This document shows positions 1 to 8,255 of a DNA stretch of 54,844 bases, in pieces. Position 1 is the stretch's first letter; each line of letters opens with the position of its first letter. A program made the position numbers and the translations under genes. This stretch comes from Thermoguttaceae bacterium (lineage in GTDB: Bacteria > Planctomycetota > Planctomycetia > Pirellulales > Thermoguttaceae): assembly GCA_025060325.1 (NCBI GenBank), contig JANXBW010000030.1, positions 1 through 54,844 of the forward strand, written 5' to 3'. Under the pieces are notes generated by a model. The model was given only the letters and a program-made list of their open reading frames with translations, was not told the origin of the DNA and made no database searches.

Positions 1-447
1 CTGTTGCCACACCTAACCTGTTCCTTGATAGCGGACGTGAAATCCACAGCCGGGAGATGGTTACGACGTTTTAGCTTGCGTTGTGCGCTTCTGGGCTAAC
101 AAGGGACGGGTCAATCACGGGATGGTTGTCGCCGAAAAGCTCAGCATGAACCCATCTCCGGCCTTAAGTGTTCAGGGGTTGAGAAGTCTTTGTGGCCTTT
201 GTTCACAACTCGCAGACGCCACTCTATCCCACGCGTGCAATAAAGCGATCGGATCGGCGCGCCAAAGGCTCTTCTTAGACCAGGGCGCTAAGAAGCGCCG
301 GCTAACGCTCACAAGCTGGTTCTTTGGATGCTCCGTGCTTGTTGCAGCCGGTGCCTTGGATGTCCACATAATGTGCAATCGCTTGGCTCAGAATCATTAA
401 AGATGAGGCGACCGACGTAACAACTTCCGGGGTACATTAGGCGTTAA
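1..447. other. Gene-free stretch upstream of the cas1 remnant
   Basis: No convincing gene is visible. The frames that stay open here (one runs 83-400 on the plus strand) give protein without recognisable motifs and without a good ribosome binding site. I looked for the upstream two thirds of cas1, including its catalytic Glu/His/Asp region, in all plus-strand frames and did not find it. The missing part of cas1 therefore appears deleted or decayed past recognition. Confidence 0.5.
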
Positions 448-693
448 AGTAAAAGGCGTTGTGCCCCGGCGTCCAACGTCGCGAGCAAATGGTTCCGGGA
501 ACATGTTTGGCTCTCCGACGCCGGACGGAAAAAGGCAATCACGCTTTTCCAACGCCGACTGCAAGAGAAATATAAACACCCGGTCCTCAAATATTCGGTG
601 ACTTTCCGCCAAAATATCGAAGTAGAGGTTTGGCTCCTGGAGAAGGAGCGGAGCGGCGCAACAGGGCTGTTTGCGCAACTTCGCCTACGGTGA
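448..693 (+). pseudogene. cas1: 3' remnant of CRISPR integrase gene cas1
   Basis: The frame from 448 to the TGA at 691-693 encodes the C-terminal tail of a Cas1 protein. It contains 'VWLSDAGRKKAI', then 'FQRRLQEKYKHPVLKYSV', then 'EVEVWLLEKE'. This follows the order of the family's C-terminus: a GV-L-DEGRK segment, a helix, H-P-x-x-x-Y/K-V, and an 'L-ARLLARxLRG' helix. Cas1 is the metal-dependent integrase that inserts spacers into CRISPR arrays and is normally about 330 residues long. Only about 70-80 residues are present, an in-frame stop lies at 445, and the catalytic Glu, His and Asp would lie upstream of what remains. The fragment ends 21 bp before cas2, the normal cas1-cas2 order. The assignment is by recognition of the C-terminal pattern, without alignment. 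Confidence 0.68.
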
Positions 694-714
694 AGTGCAT
701 TGAGGGGCCTACCA

Positions 715-1011
715 ATGACACAGTCCTCGTGGGTGCTGGTTTGTTACGACGTCCGTGACCAACGACGCCTCCGCCACACGGTCAAGAAGCTGGAGGGTTA
801 CGGCCAAAGGATTCAATACAGCATTTCTCGCTGCCGATTAGCCCCCTCAGAGCTGCAGCAACTCCGATGGGAGTTAGAAAAAATCATGGCCCCGGAAGGC
901 CACCTCCTTATAGTGCGGTGATGCGAAAGTTGCGCGGAGCGCTTGGTGGCCAACTCGCGGGGTCAGGGCAGGGATTGGCTCAAGGAGCCGCCTACCTTTC
1001 GCGTATTGTGA
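715..1011 (+). pseudogene. cas2: CRISPR adaptation protein Cas2 gene with an in-frame stop
   Basis: The start at 715 gives 'WVLVCYDVRDQRRL', the Cas2 first strand with its conserved Asp, followed by 'LEGYGQRIQYSISRCRL' and 'HLLIVR'. These are the ferredoxin-fold landmarks of Cas2, the small partner that bridges Cas1 dimers. A TGA at 919-921 (codon 69) stops translation. The same frame then continues with 'CESCAERLV' and ends '...PPTFRVL' at the stop at 1009-1011. This is a typical Cas2 C-terminus and gives a normal total of 98 codons. A single substitution therefore separates this from an intact gene. The lost strand normally joins the Cas2 dimer and contacts Cas1. The cas1 remnant sits just upstream and no repeat array follows. 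Confidence 0.85.
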
Positions 1012-1860
1012 CCGGAAGGAATCGGCCATTCACGGTTCACCCTACCCGGGGAGGGCAAAGTTAACATTTTTCAGTCTAACTGCTTATTCTGCCGTAGGTC
1101 AGGATCAAAAATGCCTAGTGTTGATCCGTGAAAGCCTGGCGGCGGGCGGAAACTGCGGTCGGTAAGGCGGTTTAAGCGATGGGGATAAGGTGGCGTTACG
1201 CACTGAAGGCGGGATTTTGTGATGGGGCCGAGTTGGGAAGGCCAAGCGTGAAAATTACCTGTCTAAGTGCTGGCCGCATCGGGACTTACGAGGGGTGCGG
1301 TGCTTCATTCGTTGATGCCGACAGGCGTTGAGCACTTCCAATTTCGCGTAAGGTTAAAGGCGTCGCTTCCTATCCACCGCGATGACGAAAAAAGGATCAA
1401 CAGTGCCGGGCTCGGGAGCCAGTCGGGAGTAAGTAGTGACTGGGTGTTAGCAAAAGGCCCGTCGGGCTAGCTAGTGGCTAATGGTGCCAGTGGCATGCTG
1501 CCACGTACTAGTTGACAGAGTAAGGACTCCTGCCGAGGATGGTGGTTGTCATCTCGTCTTTGGCCGGGTCACCCCGGGCGAGCACCGGTCGGGGCCGACC
1601 CCACTTAGACGCGGCTTGACCGAAGTGGTGCCACACCCTCAATGCACTGACCGTTACGCCCTTTTTCCGGGCCGAATGCCGCCGTCACCAATCCAGAGGT
1701 CCACGGCTAAAGGACGACCACAGAGGCCGGCGGCGTAGTCTCCATCGGTCGGCCAGCTAACCGCCCCACTGCCGCAGGCAGGAACGATTTTTGTTCGCCC
1801 GGCTTGTTTTACTTTGTACCCCATCTACTTAGCGGTGACGTTTTCCATTAAGGCTTTAGC
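1012..1860. other. Gene-free stretch downstream of cas2; no CRISPR array seen
   Basis: This is where a CRISPR array would be expected after cas1-cas2. I see no regularly spaced direct repeat of 25-40 bases. There are only weak inverted repeats, for example around 1480-1510. The open frames here (such as 1267-1470 and 1481-1738) have no recognisable protein features. The array, if it existed, has been lost or lies elsewhere. Confidence 0.5.
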
Positions 1861-2785
1861 GCCCGATCTTCCTGTTGATGATGTACTCCATGATGCCGGC
1901 CTCCTGCTTTGCGAACTGGCGACGCCTCTGCCGGAAGAGTGGGCCCGAATGGATCTTTAAGCAACATCCGTTCTCTAGCAAAGACACCAGCAAGGTCACT
2001 TGGATCTGGAGGTTAGCTGGGAGAAAGACAAAGTCTGTTTACGTAAACTGCCCTGGCACCTGCACTTGATGGGTGCCGCTCGAGCAGGTCAACGCACACC
2101 CCACGTTTTTCAACCGAAAGATGGATAGTTGCTTTATCGTCCAAGGCTTAGTCCCAAGCTTGAACGGTTTCTGTGAAAGAGTTGGCCCGGAACAAGGGCC
2201 AAACCTTTTTATCTGGCAAAAGACAGTTACGGTGCTTCCGCAATTGCTCCGGAGCGGAGCTATCCGGCTAGGGGAGAAACGGAAATTTATGAAGCGACGC
2301 TGGACCTTTTCGCGGAATTAAAACTTCCCTTTCCGGGCGGTACTTTCTATCTTGGCGATCGGCCCGAGGTGGACATTGGAGCTGACGAAGAAAAGATCAT
2401 TAAAATCCACGACGCCATTTGCAAGGATCGGCGGGAATTGCGGCGGCGGGGCAAAGACCCGCAAATCCGCATGCGGCGGTATCGGGGCATGTTTGCCTTT
2501 TACCCGCCCAAAGAAACTAAGCCACCTGAGCCCGGGTCTGACCCGCGGGAACTAAACTACCGGCGTAAATCGGCCCAGTGGTGTCTGAAAACTATTCGGA
2601 ACTGCACGCGCCCGGAGCAGCGGAAAAGAATGTTTGAGGTAGTGGCCGGCTCAAAGAGCACCGCTGAAAGGCACGGCAAGCTTGAGGACAAGAGGTTGAA
2701 AGCTCCACAACGGAAGTGTAGCGCGGGGCAGCTTGCGGGAATAAGTCGGAGACAAAGCCGAGCCTTTTTATTTTGGCGAAATTAG
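1861..2785 (+). pseudogene. Decayed ORF of unknown family
   Basis: A frame without internal stops runs from 2177 to the TAG at 2783-2785 (about 203 codons). It has protein-like composition: a hydrophobic and aromatic stretch ('LFAELKLPFPGGTFYLG'), then a strongly basic second half ('RRELRRRGKDPQIRMRRYRG') and a basic C-terminus. No good start codon or ribosome binding site opens it; the first usable start is a GTG at 2369. The same frame upstream (about 2010-2176) also reads as protein but is broken by stops at 2126 and 2174. The stretch at 1861-1955 reads well in another frame. This fits an old gene with several lesions. I do not recognise the family. A DNA-binding or mobile-element protein is possible because its last codons overlap the repeat copy at 2757-2827. 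That is inference. Confidence 0.35.
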
Positions 2786-2827
2786 GTTGAGGTACTTACG
2801 CTATCTCTCCCGTGCGGAGCTATTTAG
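2757..2827 (+). repeat. Dispersed repeat, copy 1 (related to 41701-41770)
   Basis: This segment runs from 'CGAGCCTTTTTA' to 'GTGCGGAGCTATTTAG'. It aligns almost without gaps to 41701-41770, with roughly three quarters of positions identical by eye. The copy at 41.7 kb is the right part of an element with inverted-repeat ends, so this may be the right end of a larger or truncated relative. The repeat overlaps the last codons of the decayed ORF that ends at 2785. I did not find a matching left end upstream. Confidence 0.5.
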
Positions 2828-2981
2828 TGGCACGAAAAGCGGCACAGTTGTGGCACAGAATGCGGCACGGAATGTTCCGGCACCAAACGGCAAGATAAAG
2901 AAAAACTGGTCCTAAGTGCTTTCCTTATTCCAACTTGTGCGCTTCCTTTTCTAATCTTGCCCACGCAAGCAACCCCCCGAG

Positions 2982-3069
2982 CGGAGAGGACAGGATTCGA
3001 ACCTGCGGAGGGGTATTCCCCCTCACGGGTTTAGCAAACCCGCGCCTTAGACCACTCGGCCACCTCTCC
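2982..3069 (-). tRNA. tRNA-Ser (anticodon GCT)
   Basis: Read on the minus strand, the gene starts GGAGAGGTGGCCGAGTGG and ends CCTCTCCG, which gives a 7-bp acceptor stem with G as discriminator base. The anticodon arm is GGGTT-TGCTAAA-CCC with anticodon GCT. A long variable arm (GTGAGGGGGAATACCCCTCCGC) identifies the class II serine family. The T arm is GCAGGTTCGAATCCTGT. Length is 88 nt. The 3' CCA is not encoded. Confidence 0.95.
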
Positions 3070-3836
3070 GTTGTTCCACCGTTGTAAGCTTCGCGCGGAA
3101 CCCTGAGGAACTTTCCCCTCACCCAAAGTACATTGAGGGGTAAGATCACCCTCTATTCTAACGTACCGGGCGGCTGTCATGAAACCCCGCACGGGCGTTG
3201 TTCCGCCATGAAAACCCCCTCAGTTCCCGAAGAGCAAATATTCCTTAGCAATTTTACCAGATTAGCAACGGATGCGGCCCCCCCTTTCCGTCGCAGTGCT
3301 GGGCTGATTTAGTAACGTCCCCAAGCGTTACGTCCGTCTTGATCTACCAATCCCTCTGATGGGGGCCTCTCCGGTTCAGGTTCGAGCTTCACGTGAGTTT
3401 TTCACGTGACCCGAACAGTGGGAGGGGGCAGGTGTCACTCGCTAAGCCTTCGAATTGCCAACCGAGGTACACTTTCTGCTAGGGCCCAGGATCTGACGAT
3501 ACGGGACGCCGTGGGGTTGCCGTGCCCGGCTTCAACGCCGGGGGCTTGGTCGAAACGCATGAGCGCTTCCGGGGCGGCAGTAGAGCAGACGCTTACCTCA
3601 ACAGCGATTGCCAAGGGCAGAATGAAATCCCAGAAAGCTCCCTTGCATCAAAGATTTGTTGCGAACCTGGGCGGCGAAAGGCGTTCTATTAAGCTTTGCC
3701 CAGGGATTCCCTTAACCTTAATTCGACTCATTATTCCATTGGACTAGAGGGTCTCACCCCGAGGAATAGTGGAAGGGAGTCCCTTGTTCAAGACACATCG
3801 CCTGGGCCCTGAGGGCAGATGCGGAAGGAAAATGCG
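3070..3836. other. Gene-free stretch between tRNA-Ser and the ABC importer
   Basis: No supported gene. The open frame at 3406-3747 has no recognisable motifs. The stretch holds a perfect hairpin at 3380-3416, listed separately, and a weaker GC-rich one near 3524-3545 (GCCCGGCTTCAACGCCGGGGGC). The promoter of the following binding-protein gene should lie near its 3' end, but I cannot point to clear -35/-10 boxes. Confidence 0.4.
3380..3416. repeat. Inverted repeat built on two CACGTG palindromes
   Basis: TCACGTGA at 3389-3396 and again at 3402-3409 flank a short T-rich loop, and GTTCG/CGAAC (3380-3384, 3412-3416) extend the arms. As RNA it folds into a stem with a small internal bulge. As DNA it offers two identical 8-bp palindromes 13 bp apart, a spacing suited to a dimeric regulator. 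No T-run follows, so it is not a typical terminator. Its function is unknown. Confidence 0.5.
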
Positions 3837-5792
3837 ATGTCCGCGGACCAGGAAAATTGGCATAGCCGCAATGCGCGAATGGTTCGCCGAGTTGGTTTGG
3901 CGGCTGTGGGGCTTCTAGTGGCTGCCGGAATAGCCTGGGCATTAAGAGCAAGCAGCTTGCCGCCAGCTGACTTTACTTTCAGCAATTTGGGCGAAATTAA
4001 GACGGTTGATCCCGCCCTTGTCACAGGTGCTAGTGAGGGGCGAGTCGTCGAGGCTTTGTTCGAGGGACTGACCACTTGGAATCCTCGGGACTTAAGTCCA
4101 CAGCCGGGGGTGGCTTCCAAGTGGGAGGTGTCCGCCGACGGTTTAACATACACCTTCTACCTTCGCCCGGAGGCTCGATGGTCAGACGGGACGCCAGTGA
4201 CCGCTGAGGATTTTGTTTGGTCATTCCAGCGTTTTCTGCACCCGGAGACGGCCGCCGAGTATGCCGCCGAGTTGTGGTACATTGTTGGGGCTAAGAAGTA
4301 CACCGCTGGTCAGGTCGAGCTCGGCGATCCGGTCGAGGTGGAACTTACTACCAAGCCAACGGATGCTTTGCCATTTTCGCGGGGGGATATCGTTCGGGGT
4401 CAGCTCATCGGAGTTAGCGACAGGTCAGGCACCAAATTCTTGCCCCAATGGAATGATCGATTGTCAACGGAGGCGGATTCGATCCCGGTGGATTCGCTAG
4501 CGGAACCGGTCTACTGGGTGCTTGTCGATGGGCAGGTCCGGCGGTTTCAAAAGAGGGCCGTGGCACCCGGGGCAATCGACTATCGATGGTTATTGTACGA
4601 TTTTCAGGCGGTGGGAATTCGGGCGATTGATCGGCATCGATTACAGATTCGTTTACGCCATCCAGTTCCTTACTTCCTAAGTCTTATGGGGTTTTACCCA
4701 TTTAGTCCGGTACCCCGGCATTGTGTGGAGCGTTATGGCTATCCGGAGTGGACAAAGCCTGGCAAAATCGTAACGAACGGACCTTATGTGCTCCAATTTC
4801 GCCGCATTCGTGACCGCATCCGTTTGGTTAAGAATCCGTACTATTGGAACAAAGACAACGTGCGGTTAGAGGTGGTCGACATTTTGGCTGTGGAATCGTA
4901 TACGACCAACCTCAACCTTTACTTTACTGGGCAAGTGGATTGGATCCCGACGGTACCAGCGGAGGTGGTCGCGGAGTTGAGGCAAAGCCGTCCGCAGGAA
5001 CTCCGGGTTCATCCGCTTTTGGGGACTTACTATTACTTACTCAATACGGCTAGGCCACCGCTTGATGATGTCCGTGTACGGCGAGCGTTGGCACTGGCGA
5101 TTAATCGGGAAGAAATTGTGGAGAAGGTGACGCGAGGTGGTCAGCGGCCACTATGCAGCATGGTACCTGAGGTCATTTCTCACTATGTGCCGGGATACAC
5201 TCCCCAGCGGGGGCCGGGGTTCGATGTGGACGAAGCACGGCGCCTCTTAGCGGAGGCGGGTTACGGGAAGGACCGTCCGTTTCCGCCGATTGACATCTTG
5301 TATAACACAAGCGAAGCCCACCAAGCGATTGCGGAGCTGATTCAGGCGCAGTGGCAGCGTCATTTGGGGATTCGGGTCGGGCTTCGCAATCAGGAATGGG
5401 CTGCCTATCTTAGTAGCCGCCGGCAAGGAGAGTTTTACGTGGCTCGAGCGGGATGGATCGGCGACTATGTCGACCCAATTACGTTTTTGGACATGTTTTC
5501 TGGCGAAAGTCCGCTTAATAACACCAGGTGGAACCACCCGGAGTACAACCGATTACTTGAGGAGGCCAGGCAGGAGGGGAATCCAGAGCGGCGGCTTAAG
5601 ATCTTAGAAAAAGCCGAGCGAATACTTATGGATGAGCTTCCGGCGATTCCCCTCTACCAGTATGTCTCCCAAAATCTTGTTCGGCCATATGTCCAGGGGT
5701 TTTATGACAACCCTAAGGATTTTCATCCGCTTAAGTACATGTGGGTTGACAAGGAGCTGAAGCGCAAGATCTTTCGCGGTGGCCGGCCGTAG
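3837..5792 (+). CDS. Oligopeptide-type ABC transporter substrate-binding protein (SBP_bac_5)
   Basis: This is the extracytoplasmic binding protein of a peptide/nickel-type ABC importer. One N-terminal membrane segment ('VGLAAVGLLVAAGIAWAL', about residues 20-38) suggests an uncleaved anchor or signal. The mature part has the cluster 5 landmarks: 'EIKTVDPALVTG', 'EGLTTWNP', 'WSDGTPVTAEDFVWSFQR', 'TNGPYVL', 'KNPYYW', 'ALALAINREEIV' and a C-terminal 'ILMDELPAIPLYQ'. Length is 651 residues, longer than the usual 530-550, because about 70 residues are inserted around residues 175-255. I chose the ATG at 3837 because GGAAGGA lies 7-8 bases upstream; an ATG at 3819 is possible. The permease gene starts 55 bp downstream, so the two form an operon. 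The substrate is unknown. Confidence 0.9.
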   Translation: MSADQENWHSRNARMVRRVGLAAVGLLVAAGIAWALRASSLPPADFTFSNLGEIKTVDPALVTGASEGRVVEALFEGLTTWNPRDLSPQPGVASKWEVSADGLTYTFYLRPEARWSDGTPVTAEDFVWSFQRFLHPETAAEYAAELWYIVGAKKYTAGQVELGDPVEVELTTKPTDALPFSRGDIVRGQLIGVSDRSGTKFLPQWNDRLSTEADSIPVDSLAEPVYWVLVDGQVRRFQKRAVAPGAIDYRWLLYDFQAVGIRAIDRHRLQIRLRHPVPYFLSLMGFYPFSPVPRHCVERYGYPEWTKPGKIVTNGPYVLQFRRIRDRIRLVKNPYYWNKDNVRLEVVDILAVESYTTNLNLYFTGQVDWIPTVPAEVVAELRQSRPQELRVHPLLGTYYYLLNTARPPLDDVRVRRALALAINREEIVEKVTRGGQRPLCSMVPEVISHYVPGYTPQRGPGFDVDEARRLLAEAGYGKDRPFPPIDILYNTSEAHQAIAELIQAQWQRHLGIRVGLRNQEWAAYLSSRRQGEFYVARAGWIGDYVDPITFLDMFSGESPLNNTRWNHPEYNRLLEEARQEGNPERRLKILEKAERILMDELPAIPLYQYVSQNLVRPYVQGFYDNPKDFHPLKYMWVDKELKRKIFRGGRP

Positions 5793-5847
5793 ACATGTCA
5801 ACCCCAATTGGCTCGGCGTGCCTGTGGGGAACGAAGGACACAGCGGA

Positions 5848-6771
5848 ATGATGATCGGGCGATTCCTCATCCGACGATTCTTGTGGATGATCGTGACGCT
5901 TTGGGTTGTGTTTACGGTTTCCTTCTTTCTCATGCGTGCGGTTCCGGGCGGACCTTTCGATCGGGAGCGGCAACTTGATCCGCAGGTGGAAGCCAATCTT
6001 CGAGCCCGATATAACCTGGACAAGCCGCTGTGGTATCAGTACCTGTCGGAGCTGGCCAAAGTCGCGCAGGGCGATCTTGGTTATAGTTACCGGCTAGGTG
6101 ACTTCCGTGTTAGCGAAATTATTCTTCAGGGCCTGCCCATTTCAGTTGCGGTGGGAGTGGTGGGACTTGGGGTGGCGATAGCCTTAGGACTTTCTGCGGG
6201 GTGCATTTCGGCAGCTTGGCGGGGTAGTGCTGTTGATGTGGCGTTGATGATTCTCGCTACGGTGGGTATTGCGCTTCCCAGCTTTGTGATCGCGGCGATG
6301 ATGATTATTTTGTTTGTGTTTTTGATTCCCCTTTTTCCGGCGGCCGGTTGGGGGAGCTGGTATCACTTGATCCTTCCCGGGTTTTGTGTGGGGGCACCGT
6401 ATGCGGCTTCGATTGCCCGGCTTGCTCGGACGGCGCTTTTGGAGATAATGTCGCAGGACTATATCCGCACTGCTTACGCGAAAGGCCTTGGGAAAAGCGG
6501 CGTTGTGCTCCGCCATGGGATGAAGCTTGCGCTTTTGCCGGTTATTTCCTATCTAGGTCCGGCAGCTGCTGGGATTTTGACAGGCTCAGTGGTTGTGGAG
6601 AAGATCTTCTGCCTTCCAGGCTTAGGCGTGCACTTTGTGGAAGCGGCCACGCAGCGGGACTATACCCTGGCCATGGGCCTTATCCTGACATACACCGTGT
6701 TGCTTTTCGTCCTCAATACGATTGTGGACGTTTGCTACCGACTACTTGACCCGCGGGTGGAGATTGCTTAA
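5848..6771 (+). CDS. ABC transporter permease, DppB/OppB type
   Basis: This is one of the two inner-membrane permease subunits of a peptide-type importer. The N-terminus 'RFLIRRFLWMIVTLWVVFTVSFFLMRAVPGGPFD' region is the family signature: first helix followed by the PGGPF motif. About six hydrophobic helices follow. The EAA loop is visible at 'DYIRTAYAKGLGKSGVVLRH', and the family ending 'LLDPRVEIA' closes the protein. Length is 307 residues, normal for the family. GAAGGA lies 9 bases before the ATG at 5848. It follows the binding-protein gene. The second permease (OppC) and the two ATPases expected next are absent, so the subunit needs partners encoded elsewhere or the transporter is not functional. 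Confidence 0.9.
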   Translation: MMIGRFLIRRFLWMIVTLWVVFTVSFFLMRAVPGGPFDRERQLDPQVEANLRARYNLDKPLWYQYLSELAKVAQGDLGYSYRLGDFRVSEIILQGLPISVAVGVVGLGVAIALGLSAGCISAAWRGSAVDVALMILATVGIALPSFVIAAMMIILFVFLIPLFPAAGWGSWYHLILPGFCVGAPYAASIARLARTALLEIMSQDYIRTAYAKGLGKSGVVLRHGMKLALLPVISYLGPAAAGILTGSVVVEKIFCLPGLGVHFVEAATQRDYTLAMGLILTYTVLLFVLNTIVDVCYRLLDPRVEIA

Positions 6772-6883
6772 AGCCGCGTGTGGCGAAATGATTGCGGCAA
6801 AGAAGCAAGCCCTGTTGACCGATAAGATTTATCCCTCTACTGGTCCTTCGAGGTAGCTCGCCTTATTACCGCTCTAAATCGGA

Positions 6884-6923
6884 CAAAAAGCCGGCAATTT
6901 TTGCGGTGCTCCCGGCTTTTTTG
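6884..6923. terminator. Bidirectional intrinsic terminator between convergent genes
   Basis: AAAAAGCCGG (6885-6894) pairs with CCGGCTTTTTT (6912-6922) around a 17-base loop. A T-run ends the stem on the plus strand and the leading A-run gives a T-run on the minus strand. It can therefore end both the importer operon and the convergent DUF1573 gene. Between the permease stop and this site, a 22-codon open frame starts at 6788 and stops at 6856. It could be a leftover of a lost oppC start, but it carries no diagnostic motif. Confidence 0.8.
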
Positions 6924-7070
6924 CTGATAGTAATCGGTACAGGAGGCCAGCGCGTGTTGACGATCATCTACTCGTGAGTCAATGTGTAGTGGAAGGAAAG
7001 CTTCTCCCAATCGCCGGCAGCGTTATGTGCCGGCATTTTTAGGGCTTGACCGAGGACACAAGGATAGTAA

Positions 7071-8180
7071 TCAGCTTTGGTCGGTAACCGTGGATGTCCC
7101 GGGTGGAGAAGATGCTGCGGGCGCGGAATTCGGCTTTTCCGTACTGGTGTCGGCCGGTTTTTCTTCACCGGTGACAATGTGGCCGGTCACGGGGACTTCC
7201 ACAACGCCATCTGTGGCAAGGTCTGTCTTAAGCCGAATGACACCGGTTATTTTACCCGGAGTGTTGGGAGCAGTGAATTCGATAACGACAACTTGCAGTC
7301 GGTTAGCTTCCTCTGGTAGCGCGGCGATAAAAGCCTCTGAGGGAAGCTCCACACCAGTTAGTCGGAACGATTCCTGGGCCTGGATCACTAGTTTACGCAA
7401 GACCTTTTGGCCCGGGGTTAACACCCCAAGGAGGAGTGGCGAGGGACGAACCGAAAGTGGCGGACTAACAATCCCCTCTACCTGCACGGTCAGTGTTCGC
7501 AAGCGAGGGTCAGGATCGTTGGTGACGAGCATAATGTTGTCGCGAATGTAGCCGGGCGGGGTTTCCGGGCGGAGTCTAGCAACAATTTGATAACTAGTTC
7601 GCCCTACCTGGCGGGAAAGCTCTTTAAAGGTCGCATGCATGTAACTTGGTGCCCGCAATTCCAAAATTTGCCAATCGCTCCGTGCCAGATGGGTAGCAGT
7701 GACCGAGACAGCCGGGCTTTCCTTGCCGGCGATGACGGTCCCAAAACTGATCTGTCCGGGCTCAAAAACGACATCTGATCTGATGTACATATAGCAATGC
7801 AACTGGACCTCGGCCGGGAAAGGTTTACGGAAGCGGACGCGAACAGTCGCCTCTTTGCGACCAAGAAATTGGACCGTATTGGCTCGAGCAATAATTTCGC
7901 TGGTCTCGTGGGTTTTTAAAAGTCGCTTGGTTATGTCCACCACTGTGCACCCACATGTTGATGTAACCGATTCAACCTCCACATCTTCCACGTAAAGGTT
8001 TCGGAAGGTGAAGCGATGCTCGGCTTTTTGGCCGCGGACGAGCACTCCGAAATCGTGACTGAAGTGATCAAACATCTTCCGCGCCCACTCTTGGGCGGGA
8101 GCCGTCCGCCCGCAGGCAAGGATCAACACAGAAAGGCTAGCAAGTCCTGAAGCAAGAAGGCGAATACTTTTCCACTCCAT
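7071..8180 (-). CDS. DUF1573-domain exported protein
   Basis: This is a probable periplasmic or surface protein of unknown function, 369 residues. The N-terminus has a hydrophobic signal 'ASLSVLILACG', with a possible lipobox ILAC at about residue 24. The DUF1573 domain follows: 'FDHFSHDFGVLVRGQKAEHRF', then the family hallmark 'STCGCT' with its two cysteines. Further Ig-like beta-rich segments follow ('ISFGTVIAGKES', 'NDPDPRLRTLTV'). The C-terminus is a Ser/Thr/Pro-rich tail of about 30 residues. I chose the ATG at 8180, which has a GGAG nine bases upstream, over a TTG at 8198. It is the last gene of a minus-strand run with the corrinoid and URO-D genes, 75 bp after the corrinoid gene, but a functional link is not evident. 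Confidence 0.85.
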   Translation of the reverse strand: MEWKSIRLLASGLASLSVLILACGRTAPAQEWARKMFDHFSHDFGVLVRGQKAEHRFTFRNLYVEDVEVESVTSTCGCTVVDITKRLLKTHETSEIIARANTVQFLGRKEATVRVRFRKPFPAEVQLHCYMYIRSDVVFEPGQISFGTVIAGKESPAVSVTATHLARSDWQILELRAPSYMHATFKELSRQVGRTSYQIVARLRPETPPGYIRDNIMLVTNDPDPRLRTLTVQVEGIVSPPLSVRPSPLLLGVLTPGQKVLRKLVIQAQESFRLTGVELPSEAFIAALPEEANRLQVVVIEFTAPNTPGKITGVIRLKTDLATDGVVEVPVTGHIVTGEEKPADTSTEKPNSAPAASSPPGTSTVTDQS

Positions 8181-8255
8181 CGGCGAAAACTCCGTCAAAC
8201 GGGACCATCTGTTGGCCCGAGACAGCCTACGAGTGTAAACGGAGACAACTCGCGC

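Noticed and set aside
83-400. Possible 105-residue gene at the left end
   Set aside because: No family features, no ribosome binding site, and opposite-strand frames of similar length; looks like chance.
1823-1833. CTACTTAGCGG as a further end of the dispersed repeat
   Set aside because: Only about ten bases match; too short to support homology.
1012-1860. CRISPR array next to cas2
   Set aside because: I scanned for regularly spaced direct repeats and found none.
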